From NCBI GenBank assembly GCA_020637335.1, contig JACJWC010000016.1, positions 1 through 64,000 of the forward strand: DNA of 64,000 bases. Direction: 5' to 3'. Positions 1-7,389 of this stretch are shown piece after piece (positions within the stretch are counted from its first letter, which is position 1; each line of letters starts with the position of its first letter). The position numbers and the translations under genes are program-made. The notes beneath the pieces are model-generated. The model searched no databases. It was not told the origin of the DNA and saw nothing but the letters and a program-made list of their open reading frames with translations. This DNA is from Acidobacteriota bacterium (GTDB lineage: Bacteria > Acidobacteriota > Holophagae > Acanthopleuribacterales > Acanthopleuribacteraceae).

Positions 1-329
1 GCCCCACCGTTCGCGAAGCTGATGGCCTGGCGATGAGTAGCCGCAACGCGCGCCTCAAACCGGAGGAACGCCACATCGCTTTGGGTCTGTGGCGCTGTTT
101 GTCGGCGGCTCGTCAAGCTTTTGCCAGCGGTCAGCGCGATGCCAGCCTGTTGGTTTCCGAATTACGCGGGTTGTGGCCGCAGGAGATCGATTTGGATTAC
201 CTGGAGTTCCGCGATCCTACCCATCTCGATTTGGTGAGCGTACTTGAAGCCGACACCCGTCTGTTCCTGGCCGGCTGGCTAAACGGCGTCCGCCTCATCG
301 ACAACGGCGCCTTGCGGGATCCGCGCTAA
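1..329 (+). CDS. panC: Pantothenate synthetase, C-terminal part (5' end outside window)
   Basis: This is the end of pantoate-beta-alanine ligase, the cytoplasmic enzyme that joins pantoate and beta-alanine with ATP in coenzyme A synthesis. The frame is open from base 3 and reads TVREADGLAMSSRNARL, the conserved PanC block around the ATP/pantoate site. It is followed by the C-terminal dimerisation part with a LDYLEFRDP strand and a final RLIDN, both typical of the family. About 108 codons are visible, roughly the last 40 percent of a normal PanC; the ATG at 33 is internal, not the start. Nothing around it suggests an unusual context. Confidence 0.93.
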   Translation, partial: PTVREADGLAMSSRNARLKPEERHIALGLWRCLSAARQAFASGQRDASLLVSELRGLWPQEIDLDYLEFRDPTHLDLVSVLEADTRLFLAGWLNGVRLIDNGALRDPR

Positions 330-363
330 CTGAGGTACCCCGGCTGCACTCATCCCATCCATT

Positions 364-399
364 AAGGTCATTAATGACATTTACGTCCTTGATGACCTT
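364..399. repeat. Short extragenic inverted repeat (AAGGTCAT / ATGACCTT)
   Basis: Arms AAGGTCAT (364-371) and ATGACCTT (392-399) flank a spacer that itself holds further GTCAT/ATGAC-like words, so the stretch looks like several degenerate 9-bp units. It lies 35 bp after panC. There is no T-tract, so it is not a clear terminator. The remaining intergenic DNA up to the MFS gene shows nothing else I recognise. Confidence 0.5.
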
Positions 400-522
400 T
401 CATCCAAATCGGCGAATCGGCGGTTCCATCTTGAATTGGGACAGTAGGTTCAGATCTTTTTGCTTGGCAGCGGTGGCTGGGAATAGGTAGGCTTGTTTTC
501 ATTCTTCCGCGCCAGGTGATGC

Positions 523-1743
523 ATGCAGTACCCAACTGATCGATTGGCTTCTAAAGGTTTTTTGGCGTTTACCGCGACCCAATTGCTCGGCGCGTTTAAC
601 GACAATATCTACAAACAGGTCATGTTGCTCTTCGCCTTAAGCGTTGGAACTGGCGCCGCCTCTGGCGACAAACAAGGCACGATAACCATGGTGTTTTCGC
701 TGCCCTTCATCCTGTTTTCTGGCTATTCCGGCCAACTCAGTGAGAAATACTCCAAATCCTGGATCATGGCCCTCTCCAAATACTGGGAACTGGTGATCAT
801 GGTCCTGGGTGCTGTCGTATTTGCCACGGGTTCATTTACTGGCATGTTGGTTGTTCTTTTTATGATGGGCGCGCAATCGACTTTGTTTGGTCCATCGAAA
901 TACGGTGCACTACCCGAACTCATTCAAGATCAGCGGCTGACGGCAGCCAACGGTCTGGTCCAAATGACTACGTTTGTCGCCATCATCATGGGCACGGCCA
1001 TTGCCGGTTACTTAATGGATCATTTCCGCTCCCAACTCTACCTAGCCGGTGTGGTCTGTTCAGTCGTCGCCGTGCTCGGGATCGGAACCGTTTTGGCCAT
1101 TCCCAAGCTCCAGGCCAATCGACCGGATACCCGACTGAACTGGAACCCGTTTGGGCGCGTGTTGGTCACGGTTTGGAACCTCAAAAACGATCCCATCCTG
1201 GCGCTGGTCATGGTGGCCAACTGTTTCTTTTGGTTTTCTGGGGTGATGGTGGTGCAAATCGTCAACAACTACGGCAAAAACCTTTTAAACCTGAAGGAAA
1301 CCCAAATTTCGTTGTTGCTCGTCTCGGTTAGTGTGGGCATCATGCTGGGCTGTCTAGCGGCTGCGCGGATTGAAAAGGCGTTACGCCCGGCCGGTACTGT
1401 TTTTCTGGGGGCTGTGCTCATTGCGGTTTTCCAAATGAGTTTGTACTTTTACGGTATGCCGTTCTGGTCGATCCACGTGGTCCTGGTATTGGCGGGTGCG
1501 GCGTCGGGTTTGTATTATGTCCCGTTGGCAACCTTGCTGCAGAGTCGTCCGCCGCTGGGCGAAAAAGGCGAGGTTCTGGCAGCCATGAACTTCCTCAACT
1601 TCATCGCCATGTTCATTGCCGGATTTGTATGGAGCTTCTTTATTTGGACGGGTTTAGGGGTGCAATGGGCCTGGGTCCTGCTCGGCGCCAGCATGATCGT
1701 CCTCATCCTATGCCTGTACCCAGGCTTCAAAAAATACCTATGA
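523..1743 (+). CDS. MFS transporter, LplT-like (lysophospholipid carrier family)
   Basis: A 406-residue major facilitator protein with about 12 hydrophobic segments. It starts with the GAFNDNIYKQ block typical of the LplT branch of MFS proteins, which flip lysophospholipids across the inner membrane and in many bacteria are fused to or sit near an acyltransferase/acyl-ACP synthetase. Here the acyltransferase part is absent from the protein. A separate PlsC-like acyltransferase lies 9 kb downstream on the other strand, so any functional link is inference. The ATG at 523 follows AGGTGA at 513-518. Family assignment is firm, substrate is not. Confidence 0.8.
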   Translation: MQYPTDRLASKGFLAFTATQLLGAFNDNIYKQVMLLFALSVGTGAASGDKQGTITMVFSLPFILFSGYSGQLSEKYSKSWIMALSKYWELVIMVLGAVVFATGSFTGMLVVLFMMGAQSTLFGPSKYGALPELIQDQRLTAANGLVQMTTFVAIIMGTAIAGYLMDHFRSQLYLAGVVCSVVAVLGIGTVLAIPKLQANRPDTRLNWNPFGRVLVTVWNLKNDPILALVMVANCFFWFSGVMVVQIVNNYGKNLLNLKETQISLLLVSVSVGIMLGCLAAARIEKALRPAGTVFLGAVLIAVFQMSLYFYGMPFWSIHVVLVLAGAASGLYYVPLATLLQSRPPLGEKGEVLAAMNFLNFIAMFIAGFVWSFFIWTGLGVQWAWVLLGASMIVLILCLYPGFKKYL

Positions 1744-2580
1744 CCATTGTGGCCCGGGTTGCTTACCCGGGTCTGGAGTTTGGCTTTTTGAATAATGCTC
1801 GGTATGGCATCCTACGGCCCGATTTTTCCCAGCAGACCCAAACCTGTGATTCAATCCAAATTAAGCCTCTAGCGGGAGGCCAGCGGCCGAATGATCCATG
1901 AGCCCACCCCGACGACAGGAGGGGTGGGGAAAACGCCCGCACGCGTATCCCAGAGCCCAGCGGGCGACTGAGCACCCATTTGGATTTCCGCTTTTCAAAA
2001 CACCAAAACCAAACACATTGCCTATTTCTTTGGCGATGGTTTGCGGGATTCTTCAAATAATTGCCCGTTTTTGGTCCCCTGCCTTCAATCGCCCTGACGG
2101 GCTCCTGGATTTGTGGGGTCACCTTATCCCCACACCTCCTCCGTCGGTGTGGGCTCACGGGTCAATCGGCCGCTGGCCTCCTGGTTGAAACATGACTTGG
2201 ATCAAAATCTAGGCCGAAAGCGGCCAAATAATTTTGGCGCAGTTAGGGTGCCCAGCTAAGCAACCCGGGCGCCCGGGTTGCTTACCCGGGTGGACGCTCA
2301 CCCAAACAGGGCCTTTTTTGGAATTGGAACGCTGCCATTCATTTTGCACCCCCATTCTCTCCATTGCCCAACATTCAATGAATAAGTTTCATGTTATTTC
2401 GCGCCTTTCGCGGTTCAAAAAGTAAGAAACCGGGAATGGCGCGAAGTGCGTTATCGATTTTCAAACTAGAAGTTGTTTTATTTGGTTGGTTTTTGGGGCT
2501 TGAACCTGTGAAAAAATTTGGGTTTGGGCCAGGACAAACGAGGTCAATCAGCGGATTTTACGTGGTATGGTGAGATCACC
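1744..2580. repeat. Non-coding region rich in extragenic palindromes
   Basis: About 840 bp without a credible gene. It contains two copies of a GCCCGGGTTGCTTACCCGGG element (1752-1771 and 2271-2290), each able to fold on its CCCGGG ends. A long imperfect inverted repeat has arms 1878-1906 and 2150-2178, which match at 26 of 29 positions; the similarity continues weakly inward, where each side also has a CCCAC..GTGGG hairpin. The layout resembles REP/BIME-type extragenic repeats. Open frames in this stretch have no recognisable content. Confidence 0.65.
2257..2284. repeat. Perfect 28-bp palindrome
   Basis: Each half is TAAGCAACCCGGGC or its exact reverse complement, giving a 28-bp perfect palindrome. 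Its right half is part of the second GCCCGGGTTGC element, so it probably arose from two such elements meeting head to head. It lies about 300 bp before the lanthipeptide-locus regulator. Confidence 0.8.
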
Positions 2581-4656
2581 ATGACTTACCAATTTGAGGA
2601 ATTTGCCTACGATCCCGCCCGACGGGTCTTGAGCAGCAGTCAAACCAAGGAGGTTTTGCGCCCGCAAGTGGGGCAAGTATTGCTTTTTTTCTTGGAGCGG
2701 GCCGGGGAAGTGGTTACCAAAGAGCAGCTCATCCAGGCGATTTGGGGCGAGACCGCGGTGAGCGAACAAAGCTTGAACCTCTTAATCAGCACCCTGCGCA
2801 AGGTCTTAACAGATGATGCCAAAAACCCGCGTTTTTTACTGACCCTACCGCAAACGGGATACCAGTGGATCGCCCCGGTGCAACGTGTGTCTCCGACCCC
2901 AATCCCTTCGCACCGATGGCGGATGGTGGTGCCCATCTTCGCCGCCATGGCGCTTTTTGCCCTGGTCTTCCAGTTCTTCCCGCGATCCCATCCGCCACCT
3001 TCCGAACGGATGCGCATTGCCTTCTGGCCGTTTGAGAATCAGACCGGCGACCCCAACCTGCAATGGGTGGAACTTGGCCTGATGGATATGGTGGCTCAGA
3101 CTTGCGGCTATTCCACTCGGATTGAAGTCGTGCCTGCCGAAAAAGTACTTCAATACGTGCGCCTACCCACCCCGGACTCCCAGAATCTGTGTTCCCGATT
3201 GGGGGTGGATCTGGCCGTGACAACCCAATTCCAAACCGATGAGGTCGGGTACATGGCCAAACTCTCACTGCAACGTCCGGATGGGAGCCAGGCCCACCAA
3301 GTCATCCGCGGAAAGGATCCGCTCGAAGTGGCCAATCGGATCGGCCAGTGGGTTCTGCGGAGAAGTGTTCCTTTACAACCCAATCTCTCCTTATTTCAAC
3401 AGTTTACAGAAGATTCCGATCTGAATATTAGTTATGCTTCTGGCGTTCAGGCCCTGTTGACTGATGGACCTGCCGCCGCCCAGCCATTCTTCCAAAAGTG
3501 TGTCCAGAAAGATCCCTGCTTTCTGTTGGCCCAGTTACAAGCCGGAAAAATTGCCTATCAATTGGGTCAAGGCGAGTGGGCTCAATCGCATTTAGATGAA
3601 TTGGCCCTGGAAGCGCGATCGCGGTCCGCAGTGCACATAGAGGCGGCCTGCCACGGATTGCTTTCCAATATCGCCTTGCACCGATGGCAAATCGATTCGG
3701 CCACACAGCACGCGGAACACGCCCAAGGCTTATTCCGCCAGCTCAATGAATCCCTGGCCGTTGCAACCATGCAAGGTCAACTGGGCTACATTGCCTTTTC
3801 ACAAAACAGGATGGCGGAAGCCGAGTCCTTGACGCGCGACTGGTTGTCAGGTGCACAAGTTGCCCAGGACCGCCTCATGGAAGGTCAAGCCATTAACACC
3901 TTGGCTATGGTGATGGAGGCCCAAGGCGATTGGTTATCTACGCAAAGTTTGTGTTTCCGGGCGATTCAGATTTTTGAGGACCTGGGCAGTGACCCGTACC
4001 TCGCGATTGCGCGTGGAAATTTGGGGTATTTTGCCTTGAAATTTGGCGATTGGCGCTTGAGCGAAGCCCAATTACAGGGCGCATTCCAATTACAAGCCAC
4101 GATTGGCGATCAACGTTCCATGGTCCGCATCCTGCTCTGCCAGGCCTTGCTCAAAAGTGGTCTGGGCCAAATCGAAGACAGCTTGGCCTTGTTGGCAAAA
4201 TGTCAGACGATGGCCTCGTCTTTGGGCGATCGGTTCTCCGGCTTCCAAACCGAAATCCTGCAAATCCGACTTTTTGCCGATTTGGGTCGGGACGGGTCTG
4301 CCCTCATCCAACGTCTGGACCAGGAATTGACGCCCACTGATATGGCCGATTTAAAAGCCCAATTCCACCTGGCTAGCGCGTATTACGCCTGGCGAAACGG
4401 CGATGTGGCGACGGCACAAGCCGCTTTGGACCAGGTTCCTGAGGCGTTGCAAACCGGCTCGAGTTACTTTTTTGGTCGAGCCCTGGTGGCCTGTTCGACC
4501 GGAAAAGCCCAGGCGGCCAAACGCGACTTTGAAATGGCCGAGACGACGAGCCAGGGCGATTGGTCGCAAGTTCTGCGTCCATATTGCGTTTATGCTGAGG
4601 CGATTTCGCGAGGCGAATCGCCCATCGCCCCTCCGATTGGCTACCACATGCATTAA
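2581..4656 (+). CDS. CadC/ToxR-like membrane-anchored regulator with TPR-rich C-terminal region
   Basis: Residues 1-100 form an OmpR/PhoB-type winged helix: a GEVVTKEQLIQAIWG recognition region, then SLNLLISTLRKVL, and a wing ending PQTGYQWI. A single membrane segment follows at about 111-133, then a large exterior region. That region begins with a FWPFENQTGDPNLQW block common in these proteins and continues into many helical TPR-like repeats. Proteins of this build bind DNA from the membrane, as CadC and ToxR do, and the TPR part is taken to sense a partner. The longer frame opens at 2518, but the ATG at 2581 fits the domain start. It precedes lanT by 168 bp in the same direction, so control of the lanthipeptide genes is a reasonable inference. 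Confidence 0.82.
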   Translation: MTYQFEEFAYDPARRVLSSSQTKEVLRPQVGQVLLFFLERAGEVVTKEQLIQAIWGETAVSEQSLNLLISTLRKVLTDDAKNPRFLLTLPQTGYQWIAPVQRVSPTPIPSHRWRMVVPIFAAMALFALVFQFFPRSHPPPSERMRIAFWPFENQTGDPNLQWVELGLMDMVAQTCGYSTRIEVVPAEKVLQYVRLPTPDSQNLCSRLGVDLAVTTQFQTDEVGYMAKLSLQRPDGSQAHQVIRGKDPLEVANRIGQWVLRRSVPLQPNLSLFQQFTEDSDLNISYASGVQALLTDGPAAAQPFFQKCVQKDPCFLLAQLQAGKIAYQLGQGEWAQSHLDELALEARSRSAVHIEAACHGLLSNIALHRWQIDSATQHAEHAQGLFRQLNESLAVATMQGQLGYIAFSQNRMAEAESLTRDWLSGAQVAQDRLMEGQAINTLAMVMEAQGDWLSTQSLCFRAIQIFEDLGSDPYLAIARGNLGYFALKFGDWRLSEAQLQGAFQLQATIGDQRSMVRILLCQALLKSGLGQIEDSLALLAKCQTMASSLGDRFSGFQTEILQIRLFADLGRDGSALIQRLDQELTPTDMADLKAQFHLASAYYAWRNGDVATAQAALDQVPEALQTGSSYFFGRALVACSTGKAQAAKRDFEMAETTSQGDWSQVLRPYCVYAEAISRGESPIAPPIGYHMH

Positions 4657-4714
4657 CGCGTAGAAGAAAAGAATGGAAAAGCAAACCCAACCCGATGGGA
4701 AAAGTTGGGCAGGG

Positions 4715-4732
4715 AATGAATGGCCATTCATT
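4715..4732. promoter_or_regulatory. 18-bp perfect palindrome upstream of lanT (candidate operator)
   Basis: AATGAATGGCCATTCATT is a perfect palindrome in the gap between the regulator and lanT. A further CCATTCA word begins at 4745, exactly 21 bp after the one at 4724. The same CCATTCATT word occurs at 2335-2343 in front of the regulator gene, with more CATT words at 2353, 2362 and 2372. This is what a winged-helix regulator site could look like, but binding is inference. Confidence 0.4.
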
Positions 4733-4824
4733 ACGGTTATTCGACCATTCACCTTCTTTGCGCTTGTGAGCTTTCGATTCGCTGATTAATGTGCCTGCAT
4801 GCTCAACTTTAAGTGGAGGGTGGC

Positions 4825-6960
4825 ATGGCCAAGCGGGTTCCTTTTCTGGGGCAAATGACCCCATCGGATTGTGGACCCACCTGTCTGGCCATGTTGGCCC
4901 GGGCACACGGCGTTTACCTTGAAGTTGAAAAGGTTCGCGAAACGCTGGGTCATTCACCCTATGGTGTGAGCCTGGCTCAGTTGGCGCAATTCGCCCAGAG
5001 CGAGGCCTTGAATCCGCGTGTGTTCTCGGTATCCAAACTGGAAGCTTTTGACCAAGTGGCCTTGCCATGCCTGTTGTTCTGGGATGACAAGCATTTTGTC
5101 ATTTTGGAGAAGATCCACAAGGCACGTTATTCCATTGTGGATCCCGCAAAGGGCCGTTCGTGTCTGTCGGCTGCGGAATTCCAGGCTCATTTCAGTTTTC
5201 TGGCTATGACCCTTGCGCCAACCCATCGGGTGAAGGCCCCCAACCCGCTGTTCAAATTACTGCGGCACTTTCGAAGGGCGGTTCGTTTTCCGCGCCAAAT
5301 TGCCCAAACGCTCGGCCTTTCGATTGGCCTGAAGGTTTTGGCTTTGGGGGTTCCATTTCTGACCGCATTTTTGTTGGATCGCATCGTTCCTGAGGGCCAA
5401 TGGCGTTTGCATCAGGGGATAGGCTTGGCGTTCCTGGCGCTGATTCTGGGTCAATTGGGTATGAATGTTTGGCGGCAACGGGTTCTCATTGATCTTCAGT
5501 TCAAAACGGATAGCTTGATGCAGAGGGAATTGGTTCAGCATTTGATCAGTCTGCCTTATTCCTTTTTTCAGGGCCGGCCAGTTGGCGATTTGTTGGTGCG
5601 TTTGCAGAGTGTCAAGATGATTCGCGACACGTTTGCCAGTCAATTGGCCATGACCCTTTTGGACATCCTGTTGGTGGTGATCTTCTTTGCGGCCATGTGG
5701 TTTTTCAGTCCACTCTTGGCCTGTACTTCTCTGGGATTGGCCGTGGTTTACGGCGGTGTGAGTCTCGCCTTTTTAAGACCCATCGATGAAAAGGTCAAAC
5801 GCGAGGTTTTGGCTCAGAGCGGTCATCAATCTTTTGCGGTGGAAGCGTTACAAGCGATCCAATCGGTGAAAAGTGGCGGTCGCGAGCAGCAAGTGGTGGC
5901 GCGCTGGTGGTCCCATCTGCAGACCGAATTGTGCAGTTCTGCAGAAACCATGAGGACCACCGCTTGGCTGCAATCGATTCAGAGCGCCTTGAACTATCTG
6001 GGTCCAGCTCTGGTCCTATGGCTGGGCACCTACCTGGTTATGCAGGGTCATATGCGCATTGGCCAGGTGATCGCATTCAACTTTTTGGCCGGCAGTTTTT
6101 TGGCGCCGATCAGCAGTGTGATTGGCTGTCTGCAGCAAATGCAATTCATCGGGGTCCATTTGGCCCGGTTAGATGATATTTTCCAGCGCGAACCGGAAAC
6201 CTATGGCGAGCATCGCGGTGCGCTGGAAGGGGAAGTGGCCTTGGAGGCCGTGTCCTATTGTTACGATGGCCAGAAAGAGCCGGCGATTTCAGTGGCCGCG
6301 ATGCAGATTCCGGCCGGTTCCTTTTTAGGGATCGTGGGCGAATCGGGTTCTGGCAAATCGACCTTAGCCAAGTTGGTGGCTGGACTGCTCGTCCCACAAC
6401 AAGGCCAAATCGTGTTTGATGAGGAACCCATGGCGGCCTGGGACCGTTTACACTTGCGCCAACAGATGGGCTGCGTCTTCCAAGAGAGTTCGCTTTTGGA
6501 AGGCACGTTGGCCGAGAATATTGCCTTTTTTGAAACAGATCCAGATTTGGAACAGGTCCACAACGCCGCGTTAATGGCCTGTATTTCGACCCTGGATCAC
6601 CCCTGGCCGAATGGCTACCAGACGCCCGTTGGACAGAACGGGATGGCCTTAAGTGGAGGTCAGCGTCAACGCATTCTGTTGGCGCGCGCTTTTTACCATC
6701 AGCCCCGCATTGTGGTGCTGGATGAGGCGACTAGCCAGTTGGACACCTTGATCGAAAACCGAATATTCCAACAGTTACAAAACGCCAAGTTGACCCGTGT
6801 GGTCATCACCCATCGCGTGAACAGTCTGCTGGCTGCAGACAACATTTGGGTGGTGGATCGCGGGCACATTGTGGAGGCCGGGCCGCCTCAGACTCTGTTG
6901 GAGCAAGACAGTCGATTTCGTCGACTGCTCGAATACCCGGTTGCCGCGCAAGGCGTTTAA
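4825..6960 (+). CDS. lanT: LanT-type peptidase-exporter ABC transporter (AMS family)
   Basis: A 711-residue ATP-binding cassette protein that removes a double-glycine leader and exports the peptide. The N-terminal C39 peptidase has its catalytic Cys16 (SDCGPTC), His90 (KHFVILEKI) and Asp106 (DPAKG). A membrane domain of about six segments follows at roughly 150-430. The ATPase domain has Walker A GESGSGKST from residue 505, the signature LSGGQRQR at 609 and Walker B VVLDEAT with Asp633-Glu634. The ATG at 4825 follows GGAGGG at 4815-4820 and is preferred to the GTG at 4813, which lies just before that site. It is followed 56 bp later by the precursor gene, whose leader ends in Gly-Gly, the expected substrate. 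Confidence 0.94.
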   Translation: MAKRVPFLGQMTPSDCGPTCLAMLARAHGVYLEVEKVRETLGHSPYGVSLAQLAQFAQSEALNPRVFSVSKLEAFDQVALPCLLFWDDKHFVILEKIHKARYSIVDPAKGRSCLSAAEFQAHFSFLAMTLAPTHRVKAPNPLFKLLRHFRRAVRFPRQIAQTLGLSIGLKVLALGVPFLTAFLLDRIVPEGQWRLHQGIGLAFLALILGQLGMNVWRQRVLIDLQFKTDSLMQRELVQHLISLPYSFFQGRPVGDLLVRLQSVKMIRDTFASQLAMTLLDILLVVIFFAAMWFFSPLLACTSLGLAVVYGGVSLAFLRPIDEKVKREVLAQSGHQSFAVEALQAIQSVKSGGREQQVVARWWSHLQTELCSSAETMRTTAWLQSIQSALNYLGPALVLWLGTYLVMQGHMRIGQVIAFNFLAGSFLAPISSVIGCLQQMQFIGVHLARLDDIFQREPETYGEHRGALEGEVALEAVSYCYDGQKEPAISVAAMQIPAGSFLGIVGESGSGKSTLAKLVAGLLVPQQGQIVFDEEPMAAWDRLHLRQQMGCVFQESSLLEGTLAENIAFFETDPDLEQVHNAALMACISTLDHPWPNGYQTPVGQNGMALSGGQRQRILLARAFYHQPRIVVLDEATSQLDTLIENRIFQQLQNAKLTRVVITHRVNSLLAADNIWVVDRGHIVEAGPPQTLLEQDSRFRRLLEYPVAAQGV

Positions 6961-7016
6961 CGCTTCCCTCTGGGAAAAAACGGGGTTTACCCCAACCACT
7001 ACTAAAAGGAGGACAT

Positions 7017-7256
7017 ATGTCCAATCCAAACGTCTGGAAACAAGAGAGTTTTCATGAGGAGAATCCTGCGGGATTACGCGAGCTCAAGATCGAAGAGGTC
7101 GAGTCTGCTACAGGTGGATCGCATTATTTCATCTGTATCAACACATTGCCCTGTTCCTTGTTGTGCAGCTACCGCGCCTGTGTAACAGCCTCATCGCTTT
7201 GCGGCTGCCCATCCCTTCCGCTGAACTGCGGTCAAGGCGGGGGGAATTCCTACTAG
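7017..7256 (+). CDS. lanA: Class II lanthipeptide precursor peptide
   Basis: A 79-residue peptide, ATG at 7017 behind AAAAGGAGG (7004-7012). The leader (1-34) has the ENPAG block at 15-19, found in mersacidin/lichenicidin-type leaders, an acidic helix LKIEEVES and the cleavage site ATGG. The predicted core is residues 35-79 and begins SHYF. It holds seven Cys (40, 46, 50, 55, 62, 64, 71) and nine Ser/Thr (35, 43, 47, 51, 57, 59, 60, 66, 78), so up to seven thioether rings are possible. It ends in a glycine-rich tail GQGGGNSY. It lies between lanT and lanM in the same direction. The core does not resemble a named lantibiotic that I recognise, so ring pattern and activity are unknown. Confidence 0.92.
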   Translation: MSNPNVWKQESFHEENPAGLRELKIEEVESATGGSHYFICINTLPCSLLCSYRACVTASSLCGCPSLPLNCGQGGGNSY

Positions 7257-7313
7257 GGGTTTGGAGACCGTTGGCATTTCCCAGGCCGGTCCTGCCAACG
7301 CCTCCTGGCTTTC

Positions 7314-7335
7314 GAGGGCTCTGCAAAGAGCCCTC
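7314..7335 (+). terminator. Hairpin between lanA and lanM (probable attenuator)
   Basis: GAGGGCTC (7314-7321), a TGCAAA loop and GAGCCCTC (7328-7335) form a perfect 8-bp stem 58 bp after the lanA stop. No T-tract follows, so it is more likely a read-through attenuator or a 3' stabilising stem than a full terminator. Such stems after lanA are common and let the precursor be made in excess over LanM. Confidence 0.6.
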
Positions 7336-7389
7336 ATCCCCAAACCAGCTTCCCCCATTTTTTGACCTATTTCAAGAAAGGATTCGACC

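Noticed and set aside
1763..2158. Minus-strand open frame of 131 codons in the palindrome-rich gap
   Set aside because: It runs through the inverted repeats and its residues show no family pattern or balanced composition.
4373..5068. Long minus-strand frame over the regulator end and lanT start
   Set aside because: It is antisense to two well-supported genes with catalytic motifs and is rich in Arg/Pro, as shadow frames are.
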